Source: an uncultured Clostridia bacterium
Lineage (GTDB): Bacteria; Bacillota; Clostridia; Christensenellales; Aristaeellaceae
Assembly: GCA_946543085.1 (NCBI GenBank)
Contig: CAMNLM010000014.1
Coordinates: forward strand, 1-35,892
Direction: 5' to 3'
DNA length: 35,892 nucleotides
The notes under the pieces are model-generated. The model worked only from the letters and a program-made list of their open reading frames with translations. It made no database searches and was not told the DNA's origin. The stretch's first letter is position 1. Each line of letters starts with the position of its first letter. The translations under genes and the position numbers were made by a program. Positions 25,385 to 34,910 of the stretch are shown here, one piece after another.

Positions 25385-25655
25385 GATGCGAGCGAACGCC
25401 TATCATCCCTATAGCGAAGGGCGAAGGTTTCCAAAGGGCGATCGCAAAGCCCTTTGGTCGCCGCCCGCAGGCGGCGAAACCCACTTGCGGCTGAACGGCG
25501 ATCGTCTGAGCCATTCCCGATGAAAGCGAACGCCCATTGCACACATTGATGCGAAGTGCGAAGGGTGCAGGGGGGCGACCGCAAAGCCCTTTGGTCGCCG
25601 CCCGCAGGCGGCGAAACTCTCTGAGCGGCGATTGTTCAAGTCGCACAGCACCGAA
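25385..25655 (+). repeat. Two tandem ~135-bp repeats with paired hairpins between sufC and sufB
   Basis: Copy 1 (about 25385-25518) and copy 2 (about 25519-25655) share a 38-bp identical core (25443-25480 and 25580-25617; offset 137) and weaker matches on both sides (AGCGAACGCC, CTGARCGGCGAT). Each core has a hairpin GGCGAYC...GGTCGCC around GCAAAGCCCTTT, and a second one, CGCCGCC-CGCA-GGCGGCG, that shares bases with the first. The variable Y changes a G-C pair to G-U, which keeps the stem. No gene lies in this 313-nt gap and I see no promoter in it. Confidence 0.75.
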
Positions 25656-25690
25656 TCCTTACGCAGTTCAGGATGACGGAAGGAACAAGA

Positions 25691-27100
<1,410 letters not shown>

Positions 27101-27131
27101 GCGCCGCAGGCCCATTGAGGAGTTATCGGTT

Positions 27132-28196
27132 ATGACAGAAAAGACACTCACGGTCAATGCCCTGGCCGCCAAAACCTGGTATTGGCTGAAAATGAATGAC
27201 ACCGCGGTGAAGGTCGCCGTGCCGGAAGCGCTGCCCCTGAAGCTGGAGGGCGCCGCCGCGGAAGCTGAGCCCGTCGCCTGCGTCACCGGCATGGGTGCCG
27301 ATCTGGACGCTCTGCTGGCGGAAAGTCCAGCAAACCGGATCGCCGTCACCGCAAAGGCGGGCGAAAAGCAGACCGCGCGCGTGCATCTCCGGGCGGACGC
27401 GGGCAAAACGGAAGCAGCCGTCCTGACGGTGCGCGCCGGAGAAAACGCGGAGCTCACACTCGTGATGGACTGCCAGCAGCCAGCCGGCGCGGGCGCGAAC
27501 ACCACCGTCATCGCCCAGACCCGCCTGCAGCTGGAGAAGGGCGCGAAGGTGCGCCTGATTCAGCTCTGGCTGAACCAGCCCGGGGACATCGTGTTCAACG
27601 ACATCGGCGCGGTTTGCGGCGAGAAGGCCGACTTCGCGCTGTCCCAGATCTATCTCGGCGCGGACAAGGTCTACGCAGGCGCTGAAATCGCCCTGAGCGG
27701 CGCGAAGAGCCAGACCGAGATCCAGCAGACCTACCAGGCGAAGAACCGCCAGCGCTACGACTTCAACGACAACGTGCGCCACATCGGCCGCAAGACCGTC
27801 TGCCGCATCGACGTCAACGGCGTGCTGGACGACGGCGCGTCCAAGCTCTTCCGCGGCACGATCGACCTGCAGAAGGGCGCGGTCGGCGCGGACGGCGCGG
27901 AGTATGAGAACGTCCTGATGCTCGGCGAGGCCGCCTCCAACCAGACTATCCCGCTGATCCTCTGCAGCGAGGAGGACGTGAAGGGCAACCACGGCGCGAC
28001 CATCGGCCGCCTGGACGAAAACCTGCTGTTCTACCTCTCCAGCCGCGGGCTGAGCGAGGAGCAGGTCTGCCAGATGATCGCGTCCGCCCGCCTGAACGCC
28101 GCCTGCGAGGCCCTGGGCGATCCCCAGGCCGCCTGCCAAGTGATGCGCTTCGCGCAGATCGACAGTCCATGCGAGGAGGGCAAGGAAGATGCTTGA
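27132..28196 (+). CDS. sufD: Fe-S cluster assembly protein SufD
   Basis: This 354-residue protein is the partner of SufB in the SufBCD complex. It is shorter than E. coli SufD. The C-terminal block with YDFNDNVRHIGRKT, GTIDLQKGA and EEDVKGNHGATIGRLDE holds the conserved His (NHGAT) involved in cluster building with SufB; where many homologues have CSHGAT, this has GNHGAT. The N-terminal half is diverged. GAGGAG precedes the ATG, 31 nt after sufB. It overlaps sufS by 8 nt. Confidence 0.93.
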   Translation: MTEKTLTVNALAAKTWYWLKMNDTAVKVAVPEALPLKLEGAAAEAEPVACVTGMGADLDALLAESPANRIAVTAKAGEKQTARVHLRADAGKTEAAVLTVRAGENAELTLVMDCQQPAGAGANTTVIAQTRLQLEKGAKVRLIQLWLNQPGDIVFNDIGAVCGEKADFALSQIYLGADKVYAGAEIALSGAKSQTEIQQTYQAKNRQRYDFNDNVRHIGRKTVCRIDVNGVLDDGASKLFRGTIDLQKGAVGADGAEYENVLMLGEAASNQTIPLILCSEEDVKGNHGATIGRLDENLLFYLSSRGLSEEQVCQMIASARLNAACEALGDPQAACQVMRFAQIDSPCEEGKEDA

Positions 28197-29400
28197 CCTT
28201 CGCAAGGACTTCCCGATCCTGCGCGGCACGGACGTCGTCTATCTCGACAGCGCGGCCACCGCGCAGCGTCCCGCCTGCGTGATGGAAGCGGAGCGCGCGT
28301 TCAACGACGAGCGCAACGCGAACCCCCTGCGCGGCCTCTACGCCTGGAGCATGGAGGCCACCGAGGCCTACGAGCGCGCGCGGCAGACCGTCGCCGATTT
28401 TGTCCACGCGAGGCAGCCCGAGGAGATCGTCTTCACCCGCAACACCACCGAGGGCCTGAACCTGATTGCCTACACCTGGGCCTGCACGAACCTGCGGCCC
28501 GGAGACGAGGTGCTCGTGACCGTGATGGAGCACCACTCCAACCTGCTCCCCTGGCAGATGGCCTGCGAGCGCACAGGAGCCACCCTGCGTTTTCTCGAAT
28601 GCGATCAGCGCGGCGTCTTTCCCGAGGAGGCCATGCGGGCCGCCGTCACCGAGCGCACGAAGCTCGTGTGCATGGGGCACGTGTCCAATGTGTTCGGCCG
28701 CGTCAATCCCGTGGAGAAGATGGCGGAACTGGCCCACAGCGTCGGCGCGCTGATGGTCTGCGACGCGGCCCAGTCCGCCCCGCATATCGCCCTGGACGTG
28801 CAGAAGCTCGGCGTGGACTTCCTGGTCTTTTCCGGCCACAAGCTGTGCGGCCCGATGGGCATCGGCGCGCTGTGGGCCCGCATGGAGCTTCTGGAGGACA
28901 TGCCGCCCTTCCTGCGCGGCGGCGAGATGATCGAATATGTCACCCGCGACAGCGCGACCTGGGCGGAGGTGCCGCACAAGTTTGAGGCCGGAACAGTGAA
29001 CGCTTCGGGCGCGGTGGGCCTGGAGGCCGCCATCCGCTACCTACAGACGGCCGGGCTGGAGACCATCGAGAGCCACGTGAACGCCCTGACCGAACGCGCG
29101 CTGAAGGGCATGCAGGCCCTCCCCCATGTCCATGTGATCGGCTCAGAGAACGCCGTCGAGCACAGCGGCATCCTGACCTTCACGGTGGACGGCGTGCACC
29201 CGCACGACATCGCCGCCATCTTCGACAGCGACAGGATCTGCATCCGCGCAGGCCATCACTGCGCGCAGCCGCTGATGAAGCATCTGGGCGTGGGCAGCAC
29301 TGCCCGCGCGAGCATTTACCTCTACAACAACGAACAGGACGTGGATCGCTTCCTGGAGAGCCTGGCCACGCTGAGGAGCAGGATGGGTTATGGAGAATAG
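28189..29400 (+). CDS. sufS: Cysteine desulfurase SufS (group II)
   Basis: This 403-residue PLP enzyme removes sulfur from cysteine and passes it to SufU. Lys218 in SGHKLCGPMG is the Schiff-base lysine. Cys358 in RAGHHCAQPLM is the persulfide cysteine, and the RAGHHCAQP form marks the SufS/CsdA group rather than IscS. DAAQSAPHIALDV holds the PLP-ring Asp, and TRNTTEGLNLIAY the phosphate-binding turn. It overlaps sufD by 8 nt and sufU by 11 nt, so the three are tightly coupled. Confidence 0.96.
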   Translation: MLDLRKDFPILRGTDVVYLDSAATAQRPACVMEAERAFNDERNANPLRGLYAWSMEATEAYERARQTVADFVHARQPEEIVFTRNTTEGLNLIAYTWACTNLRPGDEVLVTVMEHHSNLLPWQMACERTGATLRFLECDQRGVFPEEAMRAAVTERTKLVCMGHVSNVFGRVNPVEKMAELAHSVGALMVCDAAQSAPHIALDVQKLGVDFLVFSGHKLCGPMGIGALWARMELLEDMPPFLRGGEMIEYVTRDSATWAEVPHKFEAGTVNASGAVGLEAAIRYLQTAGLETIESHVNALTERALKGMQALPHVHVIGSENAVEHSGILTFTVDGVHPHDIAAIFDSDRICIRAGHHCAQPLMKHLGVGSTARASIYLYNNEQDVDRFLESLATLRSRMGYGE

Positions 29401-29839
29401 AAGCTTTTACAACGAGGTGCTCACCGAGCACAACATGCGTCCGGACTTCAAGCACGACCTGCCCGACGCCAACCTGGTGCTGGAAGGCGTAAACCCCTCC
29501 TGCGGTGATGATATCTATCTGAAGCTGAAGGTCGAGGGCGATACCATTGTGGACGGCGCGTTTGTCGGCGACGGCTGCGCAATCTCCCAGGCCTCGGCGG
29601 ACATCATGCTCGGCATGATCGTCGGCCTGCCCAAGGACGAGGCTCTGCACCTGGCGGACTGCTTCATCCGCATGATCAAGGGCACCGCTTCGGAGGAAGA
29701 AATCGAGGAGCTGGACGAGGCCGGGGCGCTTCGGGATATCTCCCACATGCCTGCGCGTGTGAAGTGCGCGGTGCTCGGATGGCATACGCTTGAGGAGATC
29801 TTTAAGAATCCGGAGAAGGCCCGGCCAAAGGCAGACTGA
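29390..29839 (+). CDS. sufU: Zinc-dependent sulfurtransferase SufU
   Basis: This 149-residue protein takes the persulfide from SufS. Cys38 and Asp40 (NPSCGDD), Cys63 (GDGCAIS) and Cys126 (VKCAVLGW) are the expected zinc ligands and acceptor. The segment between the second and third cysteines has the insertion that separates SufU from IscU-type scaffolds. It is the last gene of the operon and a terminator follows about 70 nt later. The ATG lies inside the end of sufS. Confidence 0.95.
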   Translation: MENRSFYNEVLTEHNMRPDFKHDLPDANLVLEGVNPSCGDDIYLKLKVEGDTIVDGAFVGDGCAISQASADIMLGMIVGLPKDEALHLADCFIRMIKGTASEEEIEELDEAGALRDISHMPARVKCAVLGWHTLEEIFKNPEKARPKAD

Positions 29840-29909
29840 CCCAGCGGTCGAATTGAGCCGTGCGTTATGATTGCCTGCCTGACACAGGCGCAGCTGCCTG
29901 ACCCACTGA

Positions 29910-29945
29910 CCCCCTCCCCGCAAACGGGAAGGGGGGCTTTCTTGT
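29910..29945 (+). terminator. Rho-independent terminator of the suf operon (repeat family copy B)
   Basis: CCCCCTCCCCG pairs with CGGGAAGGGGG around CAAA, followed by CTTTCTTG. Its core is nearly the same as the terminator at 17219. Confidence 0.75.
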
Positions 29946-30177
29946 AATGACCCAGGGGAACCTTTCTTTCGGGAAGTTTATTCATGACTGCCGTTCCTTC
30001 TTCGCGGAGAGCTCCCCCACCGGGGCGTTTTCCAGGTGTTCGGAATCCCCGTCTCCTGTCAAGGCGTACATGCAGAAAGCTTCCCCATGCCTTTCCCGGA
30101 CGGATTGCAAGGCTTCCGCCTGTGCCCGGCGGCGCAGGATCCGCCGTCTCCATCTGCGTATGCAGAATGCAGGCATA
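29946..30177 (-). other. Gap between suf terminator and FMN-binding gene, with a weak small ORF
   Basis: No clear gene is seen. On the minus strand 29982-30176 is an ORF of 64 codons with an Arg-rich start (RRWRRRILRRRAQ) and an acidic, polar end. Its codon choice is compatible with coding, but it has no Shine-Dalgarno and begins just after the terminator hairpin of the gene upstream of it, so expression is doubtful. It might be the remnant of a longer gene. Confidence 0.25.
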
Positions 30178-30178
30178 C

Positions 30179-30222
30179 AAAAACCCCTTCACAGGCTGTG
30201 CTGTCACAGCCCATGAAGGGGT
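30179..30222 (-). terminator. Rho-independent terminator of the FMN-binding protein gene
   Basis: AACCCCTTCA and TGAAGGGGTT form the outer stem, AGGCTGTG/CACAGCC the inner one. On the minus strand it ends in TTTTGT. It lies about 40 nt after the gene stop. Confidence 0.8.
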
Positions 30223-30262
30223 TCTGTTCATTTCAAATCCGCGCCTTTCAGCGCTTCGCGCC

Positions 30263-31240
30263 TCAGAACATCAGCGCATAGGTGACCTCGATCGCGGTCA
30301 CATCGCAGGTGATGTGATGCTCGTCGAGCTGGTTTGCTGCGCCGCTGTAGAACTGGTCAAACTCGCCCGCTTCAAAGGCAGCGTCGCTGTATTCCAGCAC
30401 TTCCACGTCGGTCACGCGCAGGTGCAGCAGATAGACCGCGCCTTCAGCCTTCACCAGCAGCGTGCCGGCGGCGCCGATTTCCTCGAGGTTCACGGCGTTC
30501 TGGCCGTGGGTCAGCTTCATCTTCACGGTGTTGTCCGCGGCGCTGTAAGCCCACTCGGAGATTGTGGAGAGGCCGACGCTTCCGTCCGGATTCACCGTCA
30601 TGATCTGGGCGGTGGTGGTGCCCTCCTTGGCGGCAAAGCCTTCCTTCTTGGTGTCGGCCGTGGTGGACAGGGTGGAAGACTGGGCCTCCAGGGTCGGCGC
30701 GATCGCGGCGATCGCCTCGGCGGAGAGCACGGTCTTGGTGGCGGAGGCGGTGGTGTAGCCGTCCACAGCCTCGGGAGCGGCCTCAGCGGCCGGCGCTTCG
30801 GGCGCCGCGGCGGGCGCGACGGCGGGGGCGGGTTCATCGCTCACATAGTGGTTCTGGTACTTGTCGGCATTCAGACCGGCGTTCTTCAGCGCGAGCGCCG
30901 CGGCGGCCTTGATCGCCTCGGAGGTCTCGGTCGCGCCGGAAATCGCGTCGACGTTGATCGTATTGCCCTCGACCATCCACTGGGGCAGTTTCTCCAGCGG
31001 CACGCTGCCCATATCTTCCTTCTCGCCGACAGCCTCGACGGCGGTGAGCACAGCGTCCTTCGCGTGAATCGTCACGGTTACGTCGCCGCCATGGCCCTGG
31101 GCCGTGCCGGTGCCGCTGGTCTCAACACTCAGGGCGATGTTGCCGCCCACACCCAGAATGATGGCGGATTCCGCGCCTGCGGAGGCGAGCGCGGTCAGCA
31201 TGGCGCAGACCGTCAGGATAGCAAACAGGCGTTTTTTCAT
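30263..31240 (-). CDS. Exported FMN-binding domain protein
   Basis: This 325-residue protein starts with a signal peptide (MKKRLFAILT..., cut likely near residue 22, after ASA). Residues about 30-122 are an FMN_bind domain with DAISGATETS; Thr104 in SGAT is the residue to which FMN is attached by a phosphoester bond in RnfG/NqrC-type proteins. A Pro/Ala-rich linker (about 136-161) leads to a second domain (about 168-325) with VNPDGSVGLSTISEW and a later VYLLHLRVTDVEVLE, which looks like a PNPOx-type flavin-binding barrel. A role in extracellular electron transfer is possible, but no ApbE flavin transferase is in the window. AAGGAGG precedes the ATG. Confidence 0.82.
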   Translation of the reverse strand: MKKRLFAILTVCAMLTALASAGAESAIILGVGGNIALSVETSGTGTAQGHGGDVTVTIHAKDAVLTAVEAVGEKEDMGSVPLEKLPQWMVEGNTINVDAISGATETSEAIKAAAALALKNAGLNADKYQNHYVSDEPAPAVAPAAAPEAPAAEAAPEAVDGYTTASATKTVLSAEAIAAIAPTLEAQSSTLSTTADTKKEGFAAKEGTTTAQIMTVNPDGSVGLSTISEWAYSAADNTVKMKLTHGQNAVNLEEIGAAGTLLVKAEGAVYLLHLRVTDVEVLEYSDAAFEAGEFDQFYSGAANQLDEHHITCDVTAIEVTYALMF

Positions 31241-31291
31241 GGGATGTACCTCCTTTTTGTCATACGAATGGAGATCGGAGCTTATGGATTT

Positions 31292-31320
31292 ATCTTACCA
31301 CAGGCGGGAGCAGCGGTCAA
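31292..31320 (-). promoter_or_regulatory. Promoter of the exported FMN-binding protein
   Basis: Minus-strand TTGACC (31315-31320) and TAAGAT (31292-31297) with a 17-nt spacer, about 50 nt before the ATG. Confidence 0.75.
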
Positions 31321-31415
31321 CTGTCCGGAGCGGAAAAAGCGGTCCAGCGCCGGAACTTCCGCCCATCACGCTTCATCCGTCCCCGACTGGCAGGCGCTTG
31401 CATGCGGCGACATAA

Positions 31416-31440
31416 CAGGGACGCTCGTCCGGCGTCCCTG
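31416..31440 (-). terminator. Probable terminator after hom
   Basis: CAGGGACGC and GCGTCCCTG form a perfect 9-bp stem with a 7-nt loop, 36 nt after the hom stop. The minus-strand tail TTATGT is only weakly T-rich. Confidence 0.5.
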
Positions 31441-31476
31441 CTGTGTCTGAACCGTTATGTGAGGCACGTCCGCGGG

Positions 31477-32751
31477 TTATTCCTCCACGCGGATGACGCT
31501 CTGCGGCACGCAGATGGCGTTGTCGAGCGCGGCCAGCGCGGCGCGCAGCGACTGCTCGTGCGTCGGATGCGTCACCAGCACCAGCTGCACCCAGCCATCC
31601 TCCGCCGCACCCTTCTGCATCATCGTCGCGATGGAAACGCCTTCGCGGGCAAAGCACTCGCTCACGCGGGAGAGCACGCCGGGCTGATCGACCGCGCGCA
31701 GGCGGATGGAGAAGCCGGTGACCCAGTTGTCCGTGATGGCAAACGCGTTCTCCGCCGTGACGCGGAAGGTCGGACGCGCGGGGCGGCTGGACAGCACGGC
31801 GTCCAGGATATTCCCGACGACAGCCGTCGCGGTCGGTTCCTCCCCGGCTCCGCGCCCCTGCAGCATGATGTCCTTGCCGGATTCACCGCGCAGGAACACG
31901 GCGTTCAGCGAGCCGTCCACGCGGGCCAGCGGATGGCCGTCCGGCAAGAAGGTCGGGTGCACGCGCACCTCCACGGTCTCAGCCGTGCGCTTGGCGATCG
32001 CGAGCAGCTTGAGCGTGTAGCCCATCTCCCGGCCGAAGGCGATGTCCTCCACGGTGACCTTCGTGATGCCCTCGGTGTAGACGCTGTCCACACGCACGCG
32101 CCCGTGGAAGGCCAGGGAGGCCAGGATCGCGATCTTGCACGCAGCGTCCGTGCCCTCCACGTCAGCGGAGGGGTTCGGCTCCGCGAGGCCCAGCTTCTGC
32201 GCGTCCGCGAGCACGGAGGCGTAGGAGGAGACCTCCCTGGACATCCGGGTCAGGATGTAGTTGGTCGTGCCGTTGATGATGCCCATGACCTCGCTCACGC
32301 GGTCGGCCTCCATGGCCTCCGTCATCGTGCGGATGATGGGGATAACGCCGCCGACGCTCGCCTCGTAGTAGAGGCCCGCGTGGCCCGCGTCGGCCGCCTC
32401 CTGCAGGCGGTCCCAGTGGTTGGCGAAGGCGACCTTGTTCGCCGTGACCACGTGCTTGCCGCGGCGCAGCGCCTCCGCCATGAAGGTCGCCGCCGGCTCG
32501 GCTCCGCCCATGAATTCACAGACCACGCTGATCTCCGGATCACCGAAGATGTCCTCCGCGCTTTCCGTATAAACCTCCGCGGGGATGTCCTTGCGCGCGG
32601 CTGCGATCGACTTCACCAGCGCTTTTTTCACCACAAAGCGGAGGCCGAAGCGCACCGCCAGGTCGTCCTGCATGCGCTCCAAGAGATGATAAACGCCGCC
32701 GCCAATATTGCCACAGCCCAGAAAGCCCAAATACACTGTACGCTGGGTCAT
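31477..32751 (-). CDS. hom: Homoserine dehydrogenase with ACT domain
   Basis: This 424-residue enzyme reduces aspartate semialdehyde to homoserine for threonine and methionine synthesis. The NAD(P)-binding loop is GFLGCGNIGGGV at the N-terminus. The catalytic block has MGIINGTTNYILTRM and AEPNPSADVEGTDAACK, with the Asp and Lys of the active site. The last 85 residues form an ACT domain (LRAVDQPGVLSRVSECFAREGV), which usually gives feedback control by threonine. ATG at 32751 is preferred to 32757 because AAAGGA is 9 nt upstream of it and only 3 nt before the other. No thrB, thrC or lysC is adjacent; it appears to be a single-gene unit. Confidence 0.95.
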   Translation of the reverse strand: MTQRTVYLGFLGCGNIGGGVYHLLERMQDDLAVRFGLRFVVKKALVKSIAAARKDIPAEVYTESAEDIFGDPEISVVCEFMGGAEPAATFMAEALRRGKHVVTANKVAFANHWDRLQEAADAGHAGLYYEASVGGVIPIIRTMTEAMEADRVSEVMGIINGTTNYILTRMSREVSSYASVLADAQKLGLAEPNPSADVEGTDAACKIAILASLAFHGRVRVDSVYTEGITKVTVEDIAFGREMGYTLKLLAIAKRTAETVEVRVHPTFLPDGHPLARVDGSLNAVFLRGESGKDIMLQGRGAGEEPTATAVVGNILDAVLSSRPARPTFRVTAENAFAITDNWVTGFSIRLRAVDQPGVLSRVSECFAREGVSIATMMQKGAAEDGWVQLVLVTHPTHEQSLRAALAALDNAICVPQSVIRVEE

Positions 32752-32785
32752 TGTCATCCGTCCTTTCCCTCCGGCGTTCGCAAAC

Positions 32786-32820
32786 AAAAAACCGGATGCG
32801 CCCATTGTAGCACATCCGGT
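32786..32820 (-). terminator. Terminator upstream of hom, ending the 33020-33880 gene
   Basis: Minus-strand ACCGGATG (32813-32820) and CATCCGGT (32791-32798) form a perfect 8-bp stem with a 14-nt loop, followed by TTTTTG. The hom promoter -10 lies in its loop (see findings). Confidence 0.7.
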
Positions 32821-32832
32821 GAAGCGGCGCAA
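32804..32832 (-). promoter_or_regulatory. hom promoter
   Basis: Minus-strand TTGCGC (32827-32832) and TACAAT (32804-32809) with exactly 17 nt between and TGC just before the -10. The leader to the hom ATG is about 46 nt. Confidence 0.7.
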
Positions 32833-32933
32833 GGAAAGCCTTGCGCTGTACAGAAAATGAACAGAAGCAGGTCGGGGCGGGACGCTCCTCGGCAACGCCT
32901 TTCAAGCGCCCCTCCGGAGCACGCATCACAGTT

Positions 32934-32957
32934 TCCCTCCCCGCACGCGGAGAGGGA
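32934..32957. repeat. Palindromic repeat (family copy C)
   Basis: TCCCTCCCCG-CACG-CGGAGAGGGA is a third copy of the terminator-type palindrome seen at 17219 and 29910. It lies downstream of the minus-strand gene 33020-33880 but has no T-run on either side. Confidence 0.55.
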
Positions 32958-33019
32958 TCGGAGGGCGGGACAGCCGCCCCCGCCTCAAAGCGCATTGGAA
33001 AAGACAGCGGAAGCGATGC

Positions 33020-33880
33020 TCAGTCCTTCGCGAAGAGCAGGCCCGAAAGCTCATCCTCGCTGGCGTTGACGGTCAGCGTGCCGTTGTTGATCACTACCAT
33101 CACGGTCTTGGGCTCGCCGACATTGGTCTTCTCCGTGTGCCCGCCCGAGGTGGTCTCGCGGACGTGCTGGAAATCCAGGCCATAGAGGGACGCGCTCATG
33201 CCGTTGCCGCCATTGTAGTTCAGGTTGGCGTGCCAGGTATCGGTCACGCCGTTGCCGGACTGCTTGGTGACATCCAGCTCATAGAGGTAATCCAGGCGGC
33301 TCGCCTTCAGCACGACGATCACATTGCCGTCGCCCACGCTCTTCCACGTGCCGTTGATCATGGTCTCCGGGTTGTTCAGGCCGGTCATATCATCCACCTG
33401 GAGGATGGCGTAATCCGTGACCTTCTGGTCCGCGATGGTCACCTCCAGCACACGCTGGCCGTTGGCGCGCCCCTTGACCTTCTGCTGCATGGTCATGCGC
33501 AGGGAGCCGTCCTTGACGCCCTTGTAGATAATCTCGACCACATCGCCCTTGATCTCGTGGCTGATCTCCTGCAGGGAGCCGTCCGCCTCGTCAAAGTTGT
33601 GCGGGAAACCCTGCCAGTCCGTTTCACCGGGGAAGGTCTCGGGCAGATTCAGCACCAGTTCGCCCGCCTCGTTGATGGCAACCCACTCCTGGTTCGCCAT
33701 CTGCTGGCGGTACATCTCGACCATCTCCTCGGGCAGCACGATGGACGTTGTGATCGCTTCCACCTCCAGGTTGATGCTGTCGGGATTCTCCAGGTCGGTG
33801 GACGTGGACGTCGCCGACGCGGCGCAGACAGCCACCGTCATGAGCAGCGCGGTCATCAGGATTGCGGCAATCTTCTTCAT
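33020..33880 (-). CDS. Exported protein of unknown function
   Basis: This 286-residue protein has a signal peptide (MKKIAAILMTALLMTVAVCAA, cut likely near residue 23). A lipobox is not clear, although Cys19 is in the hydrophobic part. The mature part is acidic, with a region around PETFPGETDWQGFPHNF and a C-terminal part that looks beta-rich: GTWKSVGDGNVIVVLKASRLDY, then DTWHANLNYNGGNGM and LTVNASEDELSGLLF. The GTWKS opening recalls small beta-barrel (lipocalin-like) domains, but I do not recognise the family. GGGAGG lies 9 nt upstream of the ATG. No promoter is clear in the 67-nt gap before it; GGTTG/CAACC forms a small hairpin there. Confidence 0.8.
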   Translation of the reverse strand: MKKIAAILMTALLMTVAVCAASATSTSTDLENPDSINLEVEAITTSIVLPEEMVEMYRQQMANQEWVAINEAGELVLNLPETFPGETDWQGFPHNFDEADGSLQEISHEIKGDVVEIIYKGVKDGSLRMTMQQKVKGRANGQRVLEVTIADQKVTDYAILQVDDMTGLNNPETMINGTWKSVGDGNVIVVLKASRLDYLYELDVTKQSGNGVTDTWHANLNYNGGNGMSASLYGLDFQHVRETTSGGHTEKTNVGEPKTVMVVINNGTLTVNASEDELSGLLFAKD

Positions 33881-33947
33881 GGTGATATCCTCCCTTTATT
33901 CCTTCAACGGTTGTCGGGCAACCTTTCTTCCCTTCAAGAAGGAAAAA

Positions 33948-34910
33948 TCAGTTCAGCGGGCGTCCGGTGTGATTACGCGGCTGTTTCCGCCTGTGCACAG
34001 CGGTCATCTCCGCCGCGCTGTGCCCCTTGTACTGCCACTGCGGAAACTGCTCCAGGCAGCCATGGACGAGCGCCTGCTCGACCGACTGCGGCCGGGAGCC
34101 CGTCTTAGGCAGGGTCATCAGCAGCTGGGCGGCATCCTGCATGCCGCGCTTCTGCAGGAGCGCAAAGGCCATGAACAGAATGCCCGAGCTGACGAGCTCC
34201 TCCGCATAGAGGCTGCGGCAGAATTCCAGCGCCCTCCCCTTCTCCGGCAGGCCGATGGAGGCTGCGCTCTGCGCGTCCCGCTCGGTGAAATCCGCGTAGT
34301 CCACGTCCCGCAGCGCATCCGACGTGACCGCCAGCAGCAGCGCGTCCGGCACCTCAATAATCGGGTGCACCAGCCAGATCTGCCGGTCGAAGCTGCAGGA
34401 ACCGCTCAGCCCGAAGAGACTCCCCCAGATCGTCAGCAGCCGTTCCGCGCTGTGCATATGCAGGCGCTGCTGCACTTCGCGCATCGGCAGCGCCCCGTAG
34501 AGCCTCAGCCAGTTCTCGACGCGCGTCACCGTGGTCTCCCTGCGATGCAGCGCTCTCTCCAGCGCGGGAGTGATGAAGCGGAGGATGTCGGCCTCCGGCA
34601 TCACGTGCCAGCACTGCTCATCCCACACCGCCAGTCCGAATTCCATCAGGGAAGCGCAGGCGTGATCCAGCTCCGGCTGGCCGTGCCGAATGTCCCGCTT
34701 CCGATGCTTGGAAAAATATTGGTTGAGCACACGCACCCGCGAATAGCCGAGCGCATGCGCCAGATGCTCCGGCGACGTCCGCAGTTCCTCCGCGATCGCC
34801 GCCGTGTACCTCGCGCGGCTCTGCCTGCCGGGCAGATTCAGTCCGAGCCGGTAAGCCGCGTCCGCAAGCTCCTCCACGCTCAGGCCCGCGAGGTTTTCTT
34901 CCAGGGTCAT
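33948..34910 (-). CDS. Conserved-looking cytoplasmic protein of unknown function
   Basis: This 320-residue protein is mainly helical, with no signal peptide or membrane segment. I do not recognise it. Residues about 20-65 (AAYRLGLNLPGR...YTAAIAEEL) are compatible with a winged-helix or similar DNA-binding fold, and the end has the stretch QFPQWQYKGHSAAEM, a W-x-x-KGHS type motif that I have an impression of in SEC-C/YecA-like helical proteins. Both are guesses. ATG at 34910 is preferred to 34928, because GAGGTG lies 5 nt upstream; the other has no Shine-Dalgarno. The start region overlaps a terminator hairpin after thiT. Confidence 0.75.
   Translation of the reverse strand: MTLEENLAGLSVEELADAAYRLGLNLPGRQSRARYTAAIAEELRTSPEHLAHALGYSRVRVLNQYFSKHRKRDIRHGQPELDHACASLMEFGLAVWDEQCWHVMPEADILRFITPALERALHRRETTVTRVENWLRLYGALPMREVQQRLHMHSAERLLTIWGSLFGLSGSCSFDRQIWLVHPIIEVPDALLLAVTSDALRDVDYADFTERDAQSAASIGLPEKGRALEFCRSLYAEELVSSGILFMAFALLQKRGMQDAAQLLMTLPKTGSRPQSVEQALVHGCLEQFPQWQYKGHSAAEMTAVHRRKQPRNHTGRPLN

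Noticed and set aside
25385..25655. Tandem repeats considered as a CRISPR array
   Set aside because: There are only two copies, the unit is about 135 bp, the similarity extends across the whole unit, and no cas genes are present.
29984..31450. A 488-codon open frame on the plus strand
   Set aside because: It is mostly antisense to the exported FMN-binding protein, which has its own promoter, signal peptide and terminator.
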